Assembly (NCBI RefSeq): GCF_034377285.1
Contig: NZ_CP139715.1
Location: forward strand, 868,001-932,000
DNA from: Thalassobaculum sp. OXR-137
GTDB lineage: Bacteria > Pseudomonadota > Alphaproteobacteria > Thalassobaculales > Thalassobaculaceae
Direction: 5' to 3'
DNA: 64,000 nucleotides
Shown here: in pieces, positions 48,253 through 56,693 of the stretch
Layout: the number at the start of each line of letters is the position of its first letter
Position numbering within the stretch: the stretch's first letter is position 1
Position numbers and translations under genes: made by a program
Notes under the pieces: generated by a model
Told to the model about the DNA's origin: nothing
Databases searched by the model: none
Seen by the model: only the letters and a program-made list of their open reading frames with translations

Positions 48253-49512
48253 CTACCGCTGGTCGCGCACCGTCGTCAGCAGCGCCAGGCCGGCCACCAG
48301 GAACAGCACGATCGTCGCCATGCCCGCGCGCTGGCTGTCGAAGGCCAGCGTCGCCCATCCCAGCACCAGTGGGCCGGCGAAGTTCGTTGCCTTTCCGGAA
48401 AGAGCGAACAGGCCGAACATCTCCGCCCGCTGGTCCGGCGGGGCAAGCTTGGCCATGTAGGTGCGCGAGGCCGCCTGGGCCGGGCCCATGAAGGTGCCGA
48501 GCGCCATGCCGATGCCCCAGAACCAGGTTTTGTCCGGCGCCAGCAGGGCCGCGGTTCCAAACACCACCAGCCCAATCAGCGCGAAGAAGATCGTTCGCTT
48601 CGATCCGATCCGGTCGTCGATCCAGCCGAACGCCGCCGCCCCGATCCCGGCGGTCACGTTCAGCGAGATTCCGAACAGGATGATCTCGTCGAAGTCCATG
48701 CCAAAGGTGCCCGCGGCGTAGATCCCGCCGAAGGTGAACAGGGTGGTCAGACCGTCGGCATAGAGCATCCGCGCCACCAGGAACCGGGTCACCGGCTGCG
48801 ACCAGCGCAGGCGGCGCAGGGTGGTCCAGATCCGCTTCAGCCCGTCGCCCACCGCCTCGTCCAGGCCCTCTTTCTCCTTCAGACGGGATTCCGGCACGAA
48901 CAGGAAGAGCGGCAGGCAGAACACCGCGAACCAGACCGCCACCAGAACGAAGGTCGCCCGCACCGGTTCCTCGGCATGATCGCCCATGCCGAAGGGTGGC
49001 GGGTCGGCCTGGATGAAGCCGAACAGCGCCGCCACCAGGCAGGCGAGCCCGCCGAAATAGCCAAGACCCCAACCCAGCCCGCTGACCCGGCCGATCTTGT
49101 CCGACGGTGCGACCTCCGCCAGCATGGCGTTGTAGAAGATCGTTGCGAACTCGAAACCGAGCGTGGCGACGATCACCAGCACCAGGGCCCGGGTGATGAA
49201 GGACGGGTCGGGCTCGACCGTCCACAAGGCGGCCGAGGCCAGGATGCAGACCAGCGAGAACACGGCCAGCCACGGCTTGCGCTTGCCCGTGCGGTCGGCG
49301 ATCGCGCCCAGGACCGGGCTCAGCACGGCGATGCAGACCGCGGCGACGGCCGTGGCGTTGCCCCACAGGAAGGTGCCCGTGGTCTCGTCCGGCGCCACCG
49401 CCTTGGTGAAATAGGCGGCGAAGACGAAGGTCGAGATCACCGTCGGAAAGGCGGAGTTCGCCCAGTCGTACAGGCACCAGCCGATGACCGGTGCGCGGGG
49501 GAAACGGCTCAT
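48253..49512 (-). CDS. MFS transporter, UMF1/Atg22 family
   Basis: A 419-residue membrane transporter with about 12 helices. The family opening is VIGWCLYDWANSAFPTVIST, followed by LSPVLGAIADRTGKRKPWLA, the MFS loop 2-3 motif. The second half has GPAQAASRTYMAKLAPPDQR and FGLFALSGKATNFAGPLVLG, both typical of UMF1. Relatives include vacuolar amino-acid effluxers, so amino-acid transport is a plausible but unproven role. Its start ATG overlaps the STAS-like gene stop as ATGA, and both follow the NAD-GDH gene, which would fit glutamate or amino-acid handling. Confidence 0.9.
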   Translation of the reverse strand: MSRFPRAPVIGWCLYDWANSAFPTVISTFVFAAYFTKAVAPDETTGTFLWGNATAVAAVCIAVLSPVLGAIADRTGKRKPWLAVFSLVCILASAALWTVEPDPSFITRALVLVIVATLGFEFATIFYNAMLAEVAPSDKIGRVSGLGWGLGYFGGLACLVAALFGFIQADPPPFGMGDHAEEPVRATFVLVAVWFAVFCLPLFLFVPESRLKEKEGLDEAVGDGLKRIWTTLRRLRWSQPVTRFLVARMLYADGLTTLFTFGGIYAAGTFGMDFDEIILFGISLNVTAGIGAAAFGWIDDRIGSKRTIFFALIGLVVFGTAALLAPDKTWFWGIGMALGTFMGPAQAASRTYMAKLAPPDQRAEMFGLFALSGKATNFAGPLVLGWATLAFDSQRAGMATIVLFLVAGLALLTTVRDQR

Positions 49513-49943
49513 CGCATGCCCAACCAGTCCTCGGCGTCGTCCAGGGAGAAGAAGATCCGGAATACGGAACCCGGGTAGTCGAAGCTGACCGCCCGGACAA
49601 GCTTGGCGAGCAGGGTATCACGCAACACGATCGCCACCTTGGTGCCCATGTCGCGGCCCATGGCGAAACGCCGCCAGGCGGCCGCCACATCCCGCAGACC
49701 GCGCCAGCCGTAATTGCCTTCGCCGGTCAGGTGGCGGGCATCGACCAGGGTGGCGCAGTCGAGCACTTCCGGGTGCCGGACCCAGATCTCCGGGATACCG
49801 CCGGTCAGGTCGTCGTCGGTCACGCCGCCGGTCAGGCGGATGGTCAGGACCAGCCGCCGATAATCGACCTCCCACGAGATCCGCCCGCCCACATGCTCCC
49901 CGCTCGCCACGCTCAGCGGAGGACACCCGCCGTCCGGCGTCAT
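49509..49943 (-). CDS. STAS/SpoIIAA-like small protein
   Basis: A 144-residue soluble protein, probably of the STAS/SEC14-like SpoIIAA fold. A central strand-helix run reads RRLVLTIRLTGGVTDDDLTG and ATLVDARHLTGEGNYG. The end is VFRIFFSLDDAEDWLGMR, which resembles the 'FRVF-x-D-x-x-EALAWL' tail of such proteins. No membrane helix or signal is visible. It is coupled on both sides: its ATG at 49943 overlaps the NAD-GDH stop and its stop overlaps the UMF1 start. The assignment is by pattern only; it could be a regulator or an adaptor of the neighbouring enzyme or transporter. Confidence 0.65.
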   Translation of the reverse strand: MTPDGGCPPLSVASGEHVGGRISWEVDYRRLVLTIRLTGGVTDDDLTGGIPEIWVRHPEVLDCATLVDARHLTGEGNYGWRGLRDVAAAWRRFAMGRDMGTKVAIVLRDTLLAKLVRAVSFDYPGSVFRIFFSLDDAEDWLGMR

Positions 49944-52900
49944 CGCGTCAGCAACGCGCGCATCTGGCCGTTGGCCACGGCCAGCATGGCCAGGTCCACG
50001 TGGTCGGCGGCGCGGATGTCGTCGAGCAGACGGTCGGCCCGCTCCACATCGTCCGGACGGCCCTCGCTCCACGCGGCGATCGCCGCGTCTGTAAGGGCCA
50101 CGTCGGCCGTCGCGCTGTCGGCCTTCTTCCCCTTGCCCTTGCCGCTTCCCTTGGCCGTGTCCACATGGCCGAGCACGTTCTGCGCAAGCTGGCTCTGATG
50201 CTGGTAGAAGTCGTCCACCAGGGCGTTCACCGCCATCTTCTGCCAGTAGGTGTCGGCCGCCAGTTCGAGCGCCCGGTCGCGCAGCCAGTCGAGCGAGAAC
50301 CGCGCGCCGACCTTGAAGTAGACGATCGCCACGGTCCGCACCTCGGACTTCGAGGCCAGGGCCAGACGGACCACGTCGCAGGCCGAGGACAGCGCCTCCA
50401 GCGAGGCGATCTCGTGGGCCAGATCCTTCGGCACGCCCTTCTCCGCCAGCTCGCCGCAGACCAGGTTGAGGTCGTCGCGCTCCACGTCGCCGATCACCTC
50501 GACCAGGCAGCCCTTCAGGGCGCTGACGCCGGGTTCGAACTCGTTGACGTGGCTGGCGATGTCGAGCGGCCGGCGGCCGTTGCGCAGGAACCACAGGGTC
50601 TCGCGCTCCACCAGCCGCTGGATGTCCAGCAGCATGCGGGTCTGCAGGGCGGCGGGCACCTTGTTGTCGAGCCGCTCGATGGCGTCCCACAGCCCGCGCA
50701 GGCCGAACACGTCGCGCACGATGGTGAAGGCCCGGGCGATCTCCGCCGGATTGGCGCCGGTCTGCTCGTGCAGGGTGTTGAGGAAGGTCGCGCCGACCCG
50801 GTTGATCATCGAGTTGGTGACCGTGGTGGCGATGATCTCCCGACGCAGACGGTGCTCGGTGATCGCCTTGCCGTATTTGGCCCGCAGCCGCTCCGGGAAG
50901 TAGAGCGCCAGATCCTCCGCCAGGGCCGGATCGTCCGGCAGGTCGCTGGCCAGCAGGTCGTCGTACAGCTCCATCTTGGCATAGGCGAGAAGCACCGCCA
51001 GTTCCGGGCGGGTCAGCCCCTTACCGTCGGAGATCCGGTCGGCGATGGCCTCGTCGTCCGGCAGGAACTCGATGCGCCGGTTCAGCTTCAGGTGGCCGCG
51101 CTCCAGCTCGCGCATCAGCCGGCTCTGGGCGTCGATCAGCGACAGGCCCTTGTGCGATGCCACCGACAGCGCCTGGGTCTGGTCGTAGTTGTCCGCCAGA
51201 ACCAACTCGGCCACGTCGTCGGTCATCGCCTCCAACAGCTTGTCGCGCTGCTTCAGGGTCATGTCCCCGTCGGCCACGATGGCGCCGAGCAGGATCTTGA
51301 TGTTGACCTCATGGTCGGAGCAGTCGACGCCGGCGGAGTTGTCGATGGCGTCGGTATTCAGCTTCACGCCGCGCAGGCCGGCCTCGATGCGGCCGCGCTG
51401 GGTGACGCCGAGATTGGCGCCCTCGCCCAGCACCTTGGCGCCGATCTCCTTGGCGTCGATCCGCACTGGGTCGTTCGCCCGGTCGCCGACATCCGCGTTG
51501 CTCTCGCGCTCGGACTTGATGTAGGTGCCGATGCCGCCGAACCAGAGCAGATCCACCTGCGCCTTCAGCATGGCGCGGATCAGCTCGCTCGGCGGCACCG
51601 TGTCCTCGGTCATGCCGAAGGCCTTCTTGATCTCCGCCGTCAGCTTGATCGACTTGGCCGAGCGGTCGAACACGCCGCCGCCCTTTGAGATCAGCTTGGT
51701 GTTGTAGTCGGACCAGCTCGACCGCGGCATGTCGAACAGCCGCTGGCGCTCCTTGAAGCTCTTGGCCGGGTCCGGATCGGGGTCGACGAAGATGTGCAGG
51801 TGGTTGAAAGCGCCGATCAGGCGGATGTGCTTGGACAGCAGCATGCCGTTGCCGAACACGTCGCCCGACATGTCGCCGCAGCCGACGACGGTGAAGTCCT
51901 CGGTCTGGGTGTTATGGCCGAGCTCGCGGAAGTGGCGCTTCACGCTCTCCCAGGCGCCCCGGGCGGTGATCCCCATCTTCTTGTGGTCGTAGCCGGCCGA
52001 GCCGCCGGAGGCGAAGGCGTCGTCCAGCCAGAAGCCGTAATCCTGGGACACCCCGTTGGCGATGTCGGAGAAGGTCGCCGTGCCCTTGTCGGCCGCCACC
52101 ACCAGGTAGGGGTCGTCCTCGTCGTAGCGCACCACGTGCTTGGGCGGAATGATGTCGGGACCGGAGATGTTGTCGGTGATGTCCAGCATCCCGCGCATCA
52201 GGGTCTTGTAGCACTCGATGCCTTCGGCCTGGATCTCCTCGCGGGTGCCGCCCACCGGCGGGCGCTTGACCACGAAGCCGCCCTTGGAGCCGACCGGAAC
52301 GATGACCGCGTTCTTGACCTGCTGGGCCTTCATCAGGCCGAGGATCTCGGTGCGGAAATCCTCGCGCCGGTCGGACCAGCGGATGCCGCCACGGGCCACC
52401 TTGCCACCGCGCAGGTGGATGGCCTCGACCCGGGGACCGTAGACCCAGATCTCGACCATCGGACGCGGCAGCGGCAGGTCCTGGATCTGCTGGCTGTCCA
52501 GCTTGAAGGAGGTGTAGCTCTTCGGCTGACCGTCCTCCCCCATCTGGTAGAAGTTGGTCCGCAGGGTGCTGCGGATCAGGTTCAGGAAGCGGCGCAGGAT
52601 CCGGTCCTGGTCCAGGTTGGCCACCCCGTCCAGCGCGGCGTGGATCTTGTCCTCCAGTCCCTCGACCGCTTTCTGCCGGCCCTGCTCTGCCGCCGGATCG
52701 AAGCGGGCGGCGAACAGCTTCACCAGCAGCCGCGCGATCGGCGCATAGGCCAGCAGGGTCTCCTCCATGTAGTCCTGGGAGAAGGTGAAGGCCGCCTGGC
52801 GCAGATACTTGGCATAGGCGCGGATGACGGTGACCTCGCGCCAGGTCAGGCCGGCGTTGAGCACGAGGCCGTTGAACCCGTCATTCTCCATCCGGCGGTC

Positions 52901-54841
52901 CCAGACGGCGGCGAAGGCCTCCTGGAACGGCGTCTTGATGGTGGCGAGGTCGCATTCCGTCTCGGCCCGCAGCCGCATCTCGAAATCGTGCAGCCAGATC
53001 GGATGCTCCAGCCCACCGCCTTCGATCTCGAACGGCACTTCGGAGAGCACGCGCACGCCCATGTTCTCCAGCATCGGCATGACGTCGCTCAACGGCACCG
53101 GCGTGCCGCGATGGAACAGTTTCAGGTGCAGGACGTCGTCGTCGACCCCGATGGGGCGGAACAGGTTCATGCCCAGCTGGTCGGCCGACCGGATCTCCTC
53201 CATCCGCTCCATGTCGAAGATCGCGGCATGGGCCGGATAGGCCTCCTTGTAAGCGGTCGGGAAGGCGGGCCCGTAGCGCCGCAGCAGCTTCTGCGAGGCC
53301 TCCTCGCCCTTGTCGGTCACCAGGGCGTCGTGAAGCTTGTCGGCCCAACTCCGGCCGGCATCGATCAGCCGCTGTTCAAGCTCGTCGAAATCCACCTTGG
53401 GGATCTCGCCCCGTGTGGTGGCGATGATGAAGTGCAGGCGGGCGAGAACGCTGTCCGACATCAGCGTGTAGAAGGCCGTGACCTCGCCGTTGAAGGCGGC
53501 GGCCAGGATCGACTGGAAACGCTGGCGCAGTTGGGTGTTGAAATGGTCGCGCGGCACGAAGACCAGGGCGCTCACGAACCGCTCGAAGGCGTCGCGGCGC
53601 ACGAACAGCGCCGTCTTCTGCCGCTCCTGGAGATGCAGGATGCCGATCGAGATCTCGAACAGCTCGTCCTCGCTGGCCTGGAACAGCTCGTCGCGGGGAT
53701 AGGTCTCCAGGATGTTAACCAGCGCCTTGCCGTCATGGCTGGCCGGGCGGAAGCCGGCGCGCTCGACGATCTTCTCCACCCGCCGGCGCAGCAGCGGGAT
53801 CTCCTTGGGGCTCTCGTTATAGGCGACCGAGGTGAACAGGCCGATGAACCGATGCTCGCCGACGACCTTGCCGGACTTGTCGATCTTCTTGACGCTGATC
53901 GAGTCGAGCGGCACCGGCCGGTGCACGGTGGAGACCTTATTGGCCTTCATCACCAGCAGCGGCGTGGGGTCGAGCAGGAAGCCCTGCACCTGGTCCGGCA
54001 GCGCCGAGATCTCCCGCAACCCGTCGAACACGCTGACCTCGGGCTGGCGGATGATGCCGAGACCGCTGTTCTCCACCACCTCCATGCGCAGCGTCTTGCC
54101 GCTGGCCTTGTAGTCGTACTGACGGTAGCCGAGGAAGGTGAAGTGGTTGTCCTCGATCCACCGCAGGAAGGCGCAGATCTCCTCCAGGTCGGCCTTGTTC
54201 TGGCCCTTGGGCGGCGCCTTCTCCAGTCCGGCGATGACGTCCACCATGGTCTTGCGCATGGCGCGCCAGTCCTCGACGGCGGCCCGGACGTCCTCCAGCA
54301 CCTGGGCGAGATCCCGCTCGATCTCGGCCAGCGCGTCCGAGGAGGTCTGCTCGGAGACCTGCAGATGCATGAAGCTTTCGCCGGTCGCCCCGTCGGCATT
54401 GCCGTCGGCGTCCAGCAGCGTCGTGACCGAGCCCTTGCCGTCGCGCACCACCCGCAGGATCGGGTGGATCACCAGATGGACCGTCATGTCGCGACGGTTC
54501 AGCGCCGCGGTCACCGAATCCACCAGGAACGGCATGTCGTCGTTCACGATTTCGATGACCGTGTGGGTGGACTGCCAGCCCACCTCTTCGAAGCGGGGGT
54601 TATAGGCGCGGATCCGGGCCTGGCCCGGCTTGCGCTCGCGCCCGAAGGTCCAGATCGCGATCGCCGCGCCGAACAGGTCCTCGACTTCCTCGTCGATCAG
54701 ATCCTGCGGGGCGACGTTGGCGAAGAACTGACGCACGAAGCTCTGTGCCGTCTCCGCCTTGGTTCCCTGCAAACGCTCGAGAACCAGGGCGCAGACGGCG
54801 TCGATCTTCTCCGCCTTCAGGGTCTCAGTGCGGCTGCGCAT
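49940..54841 (-). CDS. NAD-dependent glutamate dehydrogenase, 180-kDa type
   Basis: Oxidises glutamate to 2-oxoglutarate and ammonia with NAD+. The 1633 residues match the large L-GDH class known from Streptomyces, Pseudomonas and Caulobacter. The N-terminal half holds regulatory ACT-like regions, and the catalytic core lies at about residues 750-1200. Core motifs are GGIRWSDRREDFRTEILGLM, KNAVIVPVGSKGGFVVKRPP and VVGCGDMSGDVFGNGMLLSK. The C-terminal ~400 residues are helical. Start ATG 54841. The STAS-like and UMF1 genes follow with ATGA overlaps. The leader (54842-55189) is AT-rich. In relatives the enzyme is allosterically controlled by amino acids such as aspartate and arginine. Confidence 0.96.
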   Translation of the reverse strand: MRSRTETLKAEKIDAVCALVLERLQGTKAETAQSFVRQFFANVAPQDLIDEEVEDLFGAAIAIWTFGRERKPGQARIRAYNPRFEEVGWQSTHTVIEIVNDDMPFLVDSVTAALNRRDMTVHLVIHPILRVVRDGKGSVTTLLDADGNADGATGESFMHLQVSEQTSSDALAEIERDLAQVLEDVRAAVEDWRAMRKTMVDVIAGLEKAPPKGQNKADLEEICAFLRWIEDNHFTFLGYRQYDYKASGKTLRMEVVENSGLGIIRQPEVSVFDGLREISALPDQVQGFLLDPTPLLVMKANKVSTVHRPVPLDSISVKKIDKSGKVVGEHRFIGLFTSVAYNESPKEIPLLRRRVEKIVERAGFRPASHDGKALVNILETYPRDELFQASEDELFEISIGILHLQERQKTALFVRRDAFERFVSALVFVPRDHFNTQLRQRFQSILAAAFNGEVTAFYTLMSDSVLARLHFIIATTRGEIPKVDFDELEQRLIDAGRSWADKLHDALVTDKGEEASQKLLRRYGPAFPTAYKEAYPAHAAIFDMERMEEIRSADQLGMNLFRPIGVDDDVLHLKLFHRGTPVPLSDVMPMLENMGVRVLSEVPFEIEGGGLEHPIWLHDFEMRLRAETECDLATIKTPFQEAFAAVWDRRMENDGFNGLVLNAGLTWREVTVIRAYAKYLRQAAFTFSQDYMEETLLAYAPIARLLVKLFAARFDPAAEQGRQKAVEGLEDKIHAALDGVANLDQDRILRRFLNLIRSTLRTNFYQMGEDGQPKSYTSFKLDSQQIQDLPLPRPMVEIWVYGPRVEAIHLRGGKVARGGIRWSDRREDFRTEILGLMKAQQVKNAVIVPVGSKGGFVVKRPPVGGTREEIQAEGIECYKTLMRGMLDITDNISGPDIIPPKHVVRYDEDDPYLVVAADKGTATFSDIANGVSQDYGFWLDDAFASGGSAGYDHKKMGITARGAWESVKRHFRELGHNTQTEDFTVVGCGDMSGDVFGNGMLLSKHIRLIGAFNHLHIFVDPDPDPAKSFKERQRLFDMPRSSWSDYNTKLISKGGGVFDRSAKSIKLTAEIKKAFGMTEDTVPPSELIRAMLKAQVDLLWFGGIGTYIKSERESNADVGDRANDPVRIDAKEIGAKVLGEGANLGVTQRGRIEAGLRGVKLNTDAIDNSAGVDCSDHEVNIKILLGAIVADGDMTLKQRDKLLEAMTDDVAELVLADNYDQTQALSVASHKGLSLIDAQSRLMRELERGHLKLNRRIEFLPDDEAIADRISDGKGLTRPELAVLLAYAKMELYDDLLASDLPDDPALAEDLALYFPERLRAKYGKAITEHRLRREIIATTVTNSMINRVGATFLNTLHEQTGANPAEIARAFTIVRDVFGLRGLWDAIERLDNKVPAALQTRMLLDIQRLVERETLWFLRNGRRPLDIASHVNEFEPGVSALKGCLVEVIGDVERDDLNLVCGELAEKGVPKDLAHEIASLEALSSACDVVRLALASKSEVRTVAIVYFKVGARFSLDWLRDRALELAADTYWQKMAVNALVDDFYQHQSQLAQNVLGHVDTAKGSGKGKGKKADSATADVALTDAAIAAWSEGRPDDVERADRLLDDIRAADHVDLAMLAVANGQMRALLTR

Positions 54842-55019
54842 GTCAGTACCCCCAATAAATTATGGAAGCCGTACCGCGCATCGGCACGGCTCCTTGCGGT
54901 CGGCATGGAGCCTACCAGAACGGCCGAAGGACCGGAAACAGTTCACAAATTAGGGTTTTTCGCGAGGGTTACACCCTTGGATGCAGGATCCGAGGCAGAT
55001 TTCCGGCCTCTCTTTCTAT

Positions 55020-55036
55020 CTATCAAAAATTGATAG
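55020..55036. promoter_or_regulatory. palindrome 1 upstream of GNAT-like gene
   Basis: CTATCAA-AAA-TTGATAG is a perfect 7-3-7 palindrome centred at 55028, part of a longer CTATC/GATAG-rich patch. It is related to 55053-55065 and 56614-56628. Confidence 0.6.
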
Positions 55037-55052
55037 AATAGATAGGAATCTG

Positions 55053-55065
55053 ATCAAATATTGAT
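55053..55065. promoter_or_regulatory. palindrome 2 overlapping the candidate -35 of the GNAT-like gene
   Basis: ATCAA-ATA-TTGAT is a perfect 5-3-5 palindrome centred at 55059, 31 bp (about three helical turns) from palindrome 1. It overlaps the -35-like TTGATT. The shared core is ATCAA-N3-TTGAT. Confidence 0.55.
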
Positions 55066-55189
55066 TGGATTTCTTTACCTGCGATAAAGTTTCGCGTTTG
55101 CCGAATCCGAGTCAATACGTCGCACGGTTGTTTGTTTCTCTTTCAGGTGACGGCTGGCCCGGATGCCCAAATCGCCAATGGAGGATCAA

Positions 55190-55936
55190 ATGCAAAGAAC
55201 TCGTCTGCCCCAGGCCTTGGCCGGAACGATCATGGGTGACCTCATCGCCGCCGGACAGCGCACGCTGGCCCGCTACGGCGCGGAAATGACCATTCACGGC
55301 GACTTCGCAGCCTTCGCGAGCGTCGACCGGGACAAGGCCATCGCCTTCCCGGGCTATTTCAACGAGACCACCAACGCCGACCGGGGCATGTGCGTCCTGA
55401 TCCACAAGGGCGGGGAGACCATCGGCACCTATGCCTGCGGCCTCTACCTGCCGGTGGACACCATGGCCGAATACATCGACGAGATCGGCCTGCACCATGC
55501 CTGCGCCAAGCCCGACATCGAGATCTTCGGGACCGTGCGGGAATGGTTCGAGGCGATGGAGGGGCCGTCGGCGTTCTCCGGCGGCATCTGGGTGCGCCCG
55601 GACCTGCGCGGCACGGACCTGTCCCGGCTGCTCGTGCCGTTCCTGCCGATGGTCGGCCGCAGCTTCGCGGTGGATGTCTGGGACGCCAAGCACGTCTTCT
55701 TCATGGTGCCGGAGATCATCATGAAGAAGGGCATCGCGGAACGGTACCGGCCGCTCTTCCTGGAGCCGGGGGCGACCTGGCACTACACGACGCCGCCCAC
55801 CCCGCTGTGGTTCGGCTATGCCGCCCCGGTGCAGATCATGAAGGACGCCCTGGACTTCATTTCCAAAGGTCCGGACGTCCTAGTTCCGACCAAGACACGA
55901 CAGCCTGCCGACCAGCATGCCGAACTGGTACGCTGA
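55190..55936 (+). CDS. GNAT-like acyltransferase-fold protein of unknown substrate
   Basis: A 248-residue soluble protein. A GNAT-type acetyl-CoA site is suggested by FSGGIWVRPDLRGTDLSRLL, where strand beta-4 and the RG-x-x-L loop would bind pyrophosphate, followed by VPFLPMVGRSFAVDVWDAKH. The N-terminal part has MCVLIHKGGETIGTYACGLY, a strand pair typical before the CoA motif. No named family is recognised. Start ATG 55190 is chosen because GGAGG lies at 55180-55184; ATG 55163 is an alternative. The 3' end overlaps the convergent regulator gene by 80 bp. Two palindromes upstream resemble one near the regulator start. An enzyme making a small acylated signal or modifying a metabolite is possible, by inference only. 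Confidence 0.7.
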   Translation: MQRTRLPQALAGTIMGDLIAAGQRTLARYGAEMTIHGDFAAFASVDRDKAIAFPGYFNETTNADRGMCVLIHKGGETIGTYACGLYLPVDTMAEYIDEIGLHHACAKPDIEIFGTVREWFEAMEGPSAFSGGIWVRPDLRGTDLSRLLVPFLPMVGRSFAVDVWDAKHVFFMVPEIIMKKGIAERYRPLFLEPGATWHYTTPPTPLWFGYAAPVQIMKDALDFISKGPDVLVPTKTRQPADQHAELVR

Positions 55937-56522
55937 GGACGGTGAATTCCAGGTCGCCGCGGCGGCAATAGGCCAGGTTCGGCTCGTTGGCGATGATCGA
56001 TCGCCAATACCGTTCTGACGCCGACACCGCGACGTCCTGATCGGCGAGCTCCATGAGTGGGCGTCCGATCATGTTGTTGGACGCCCACCGCAGACCATGC
56101 CCCAGCAGGCCGATCCGCAGCCCGCCGTCCTCGCCCACATTCACGCTGGACATGCGATCCGTCGCCCCGCCCAGGCGGCGCACGAGTTCGTCCAGGTCCT
56201 GGGTTTCCATGGATTGCGCCCACAACCGCGTCAGGCTGGTGAACGGGCCGGTCATCCGCCGGATAAGATCGGCGGGCAGCGCCACGGTGATCAGCGGATC
56301 CAGCTCGCCCGGGGTCTTCGGGCGGTCCAGGGCCCCCTCCGCCGCCAGGGCGGTGGCCACCCGGTCGATCGAGCTGCGCCGCGCCTGGATCGCGCCGTTC
56401 TGGGCCAGCATGCGATAGACCGTCGCCTCCCCCAGGCCGGCGGCCTGGGCCAGCCGCTCGCGCGTCCAGTTCAGACGCGCCAGCGCCGCCCGCAACGCTT
56501 CGCCTGTGAGGTAGTCATCCAT
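55857..56522 (-). CDS. HTH regulator with PAS-like C-terminal domain
   Basis: A 221-residue protein. Residues about 8-55 form a Cro/C1-like helix-turn-helix (LNWTRERLAQAAGLGEATVY, RMLAQNGAIQARRSSIDRVA). Residues about 85-215 look like a PAS-5-type sensor domain: LIRRMTGPFTSLTRLWAQSM, GLLGHGLRWASNNMIGRPLM, YWRSIIANEPNLAYCRRGDL and EFTVLSVPVRHAGRQAVVSW. PAS domains bind small ligands or cofactors. Start ATG 56522 is preferred; ATG 56537 adds five residues. It converges with the GNAT-like gene with an 80-bp tail overlap, and its upstream region holds a palindrome similar to those before that gene, so it may control both. Ligand and mode of action are not known. Confidence 0.72.
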   Translation of the reverse strand: MDDYLTGEALRAALARLNWTRERLAQAAGLGEATVYRMLAQNGAIQARRSSIDRVATALAAEGALDRPKTPGELDPLITVALPADLIRRMTGPFTSLTRLWAQSMETQDLDELVRRLGGATDRMSSVNVGEDGGLRIGLLGHGLRWASNNMIGRPLMELADQDVAVSASERYWRSIIANEPNLAYCRRGDLEFTVLSVPVRHAGRQAVVSWSELGRPDLWK

Positions 56523-56613
56523 CGGCCCAGCGTACATCCGACGGCTGAAATTTTAAATATGATAGATGGATGATCGGTAAGTTTCGGTGCAAACTCGACA
56601 AGGATCGAAATCT

Positions 56614-56628
56614 TATCGATTTTCGATA
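56614..56628. promoter_or_regulatory. palindrome 3 upstream of the HTH/PAS-like regulator gene
   Basis: TATCGA-TTT-TCGATA is a perfect 6-3-6 palindrome, centred 99 bp upstream of the regulator start and 73 bp before the plus-strand gene at 56694. It shares the TATC-R-A-N3-T-Y-GATA form with the sites at 55020-55036 and 55053-55065. Confidence 0.55.
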
Positions 56629-56693
56629 GCCACGATGCAATTATGTCGCTAGTCTTTTTCATCGATACTCCCGCATGACAGAATAGGCGACGG

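Larger units (their letters stand above)
54842..55189. other. 348-bp divergent intergenic region with operator-like palindromes
   Basis: AT-rich gap between NAD-GDH (minus) and the GNAT-like gene (plus). It holds two palindromes described separately and a candidate promoter TTGATT (55061-55066), 16 bp, GATAAA (55083-55088) reading toward the GNAT-like gene. No small gene is supported here. The repeated GATAG/CTATC words between 55016 and 55045 are unusual for this GC-rich chromosome. Confidence 0.6.

Noticed and set aside
51794-55033. 1079-residue open frame antisense to NAD-GDH
   Set aside because: Same shadow pattern opposite a full-length canonical dehydrogenase; no ribosome site or domain.
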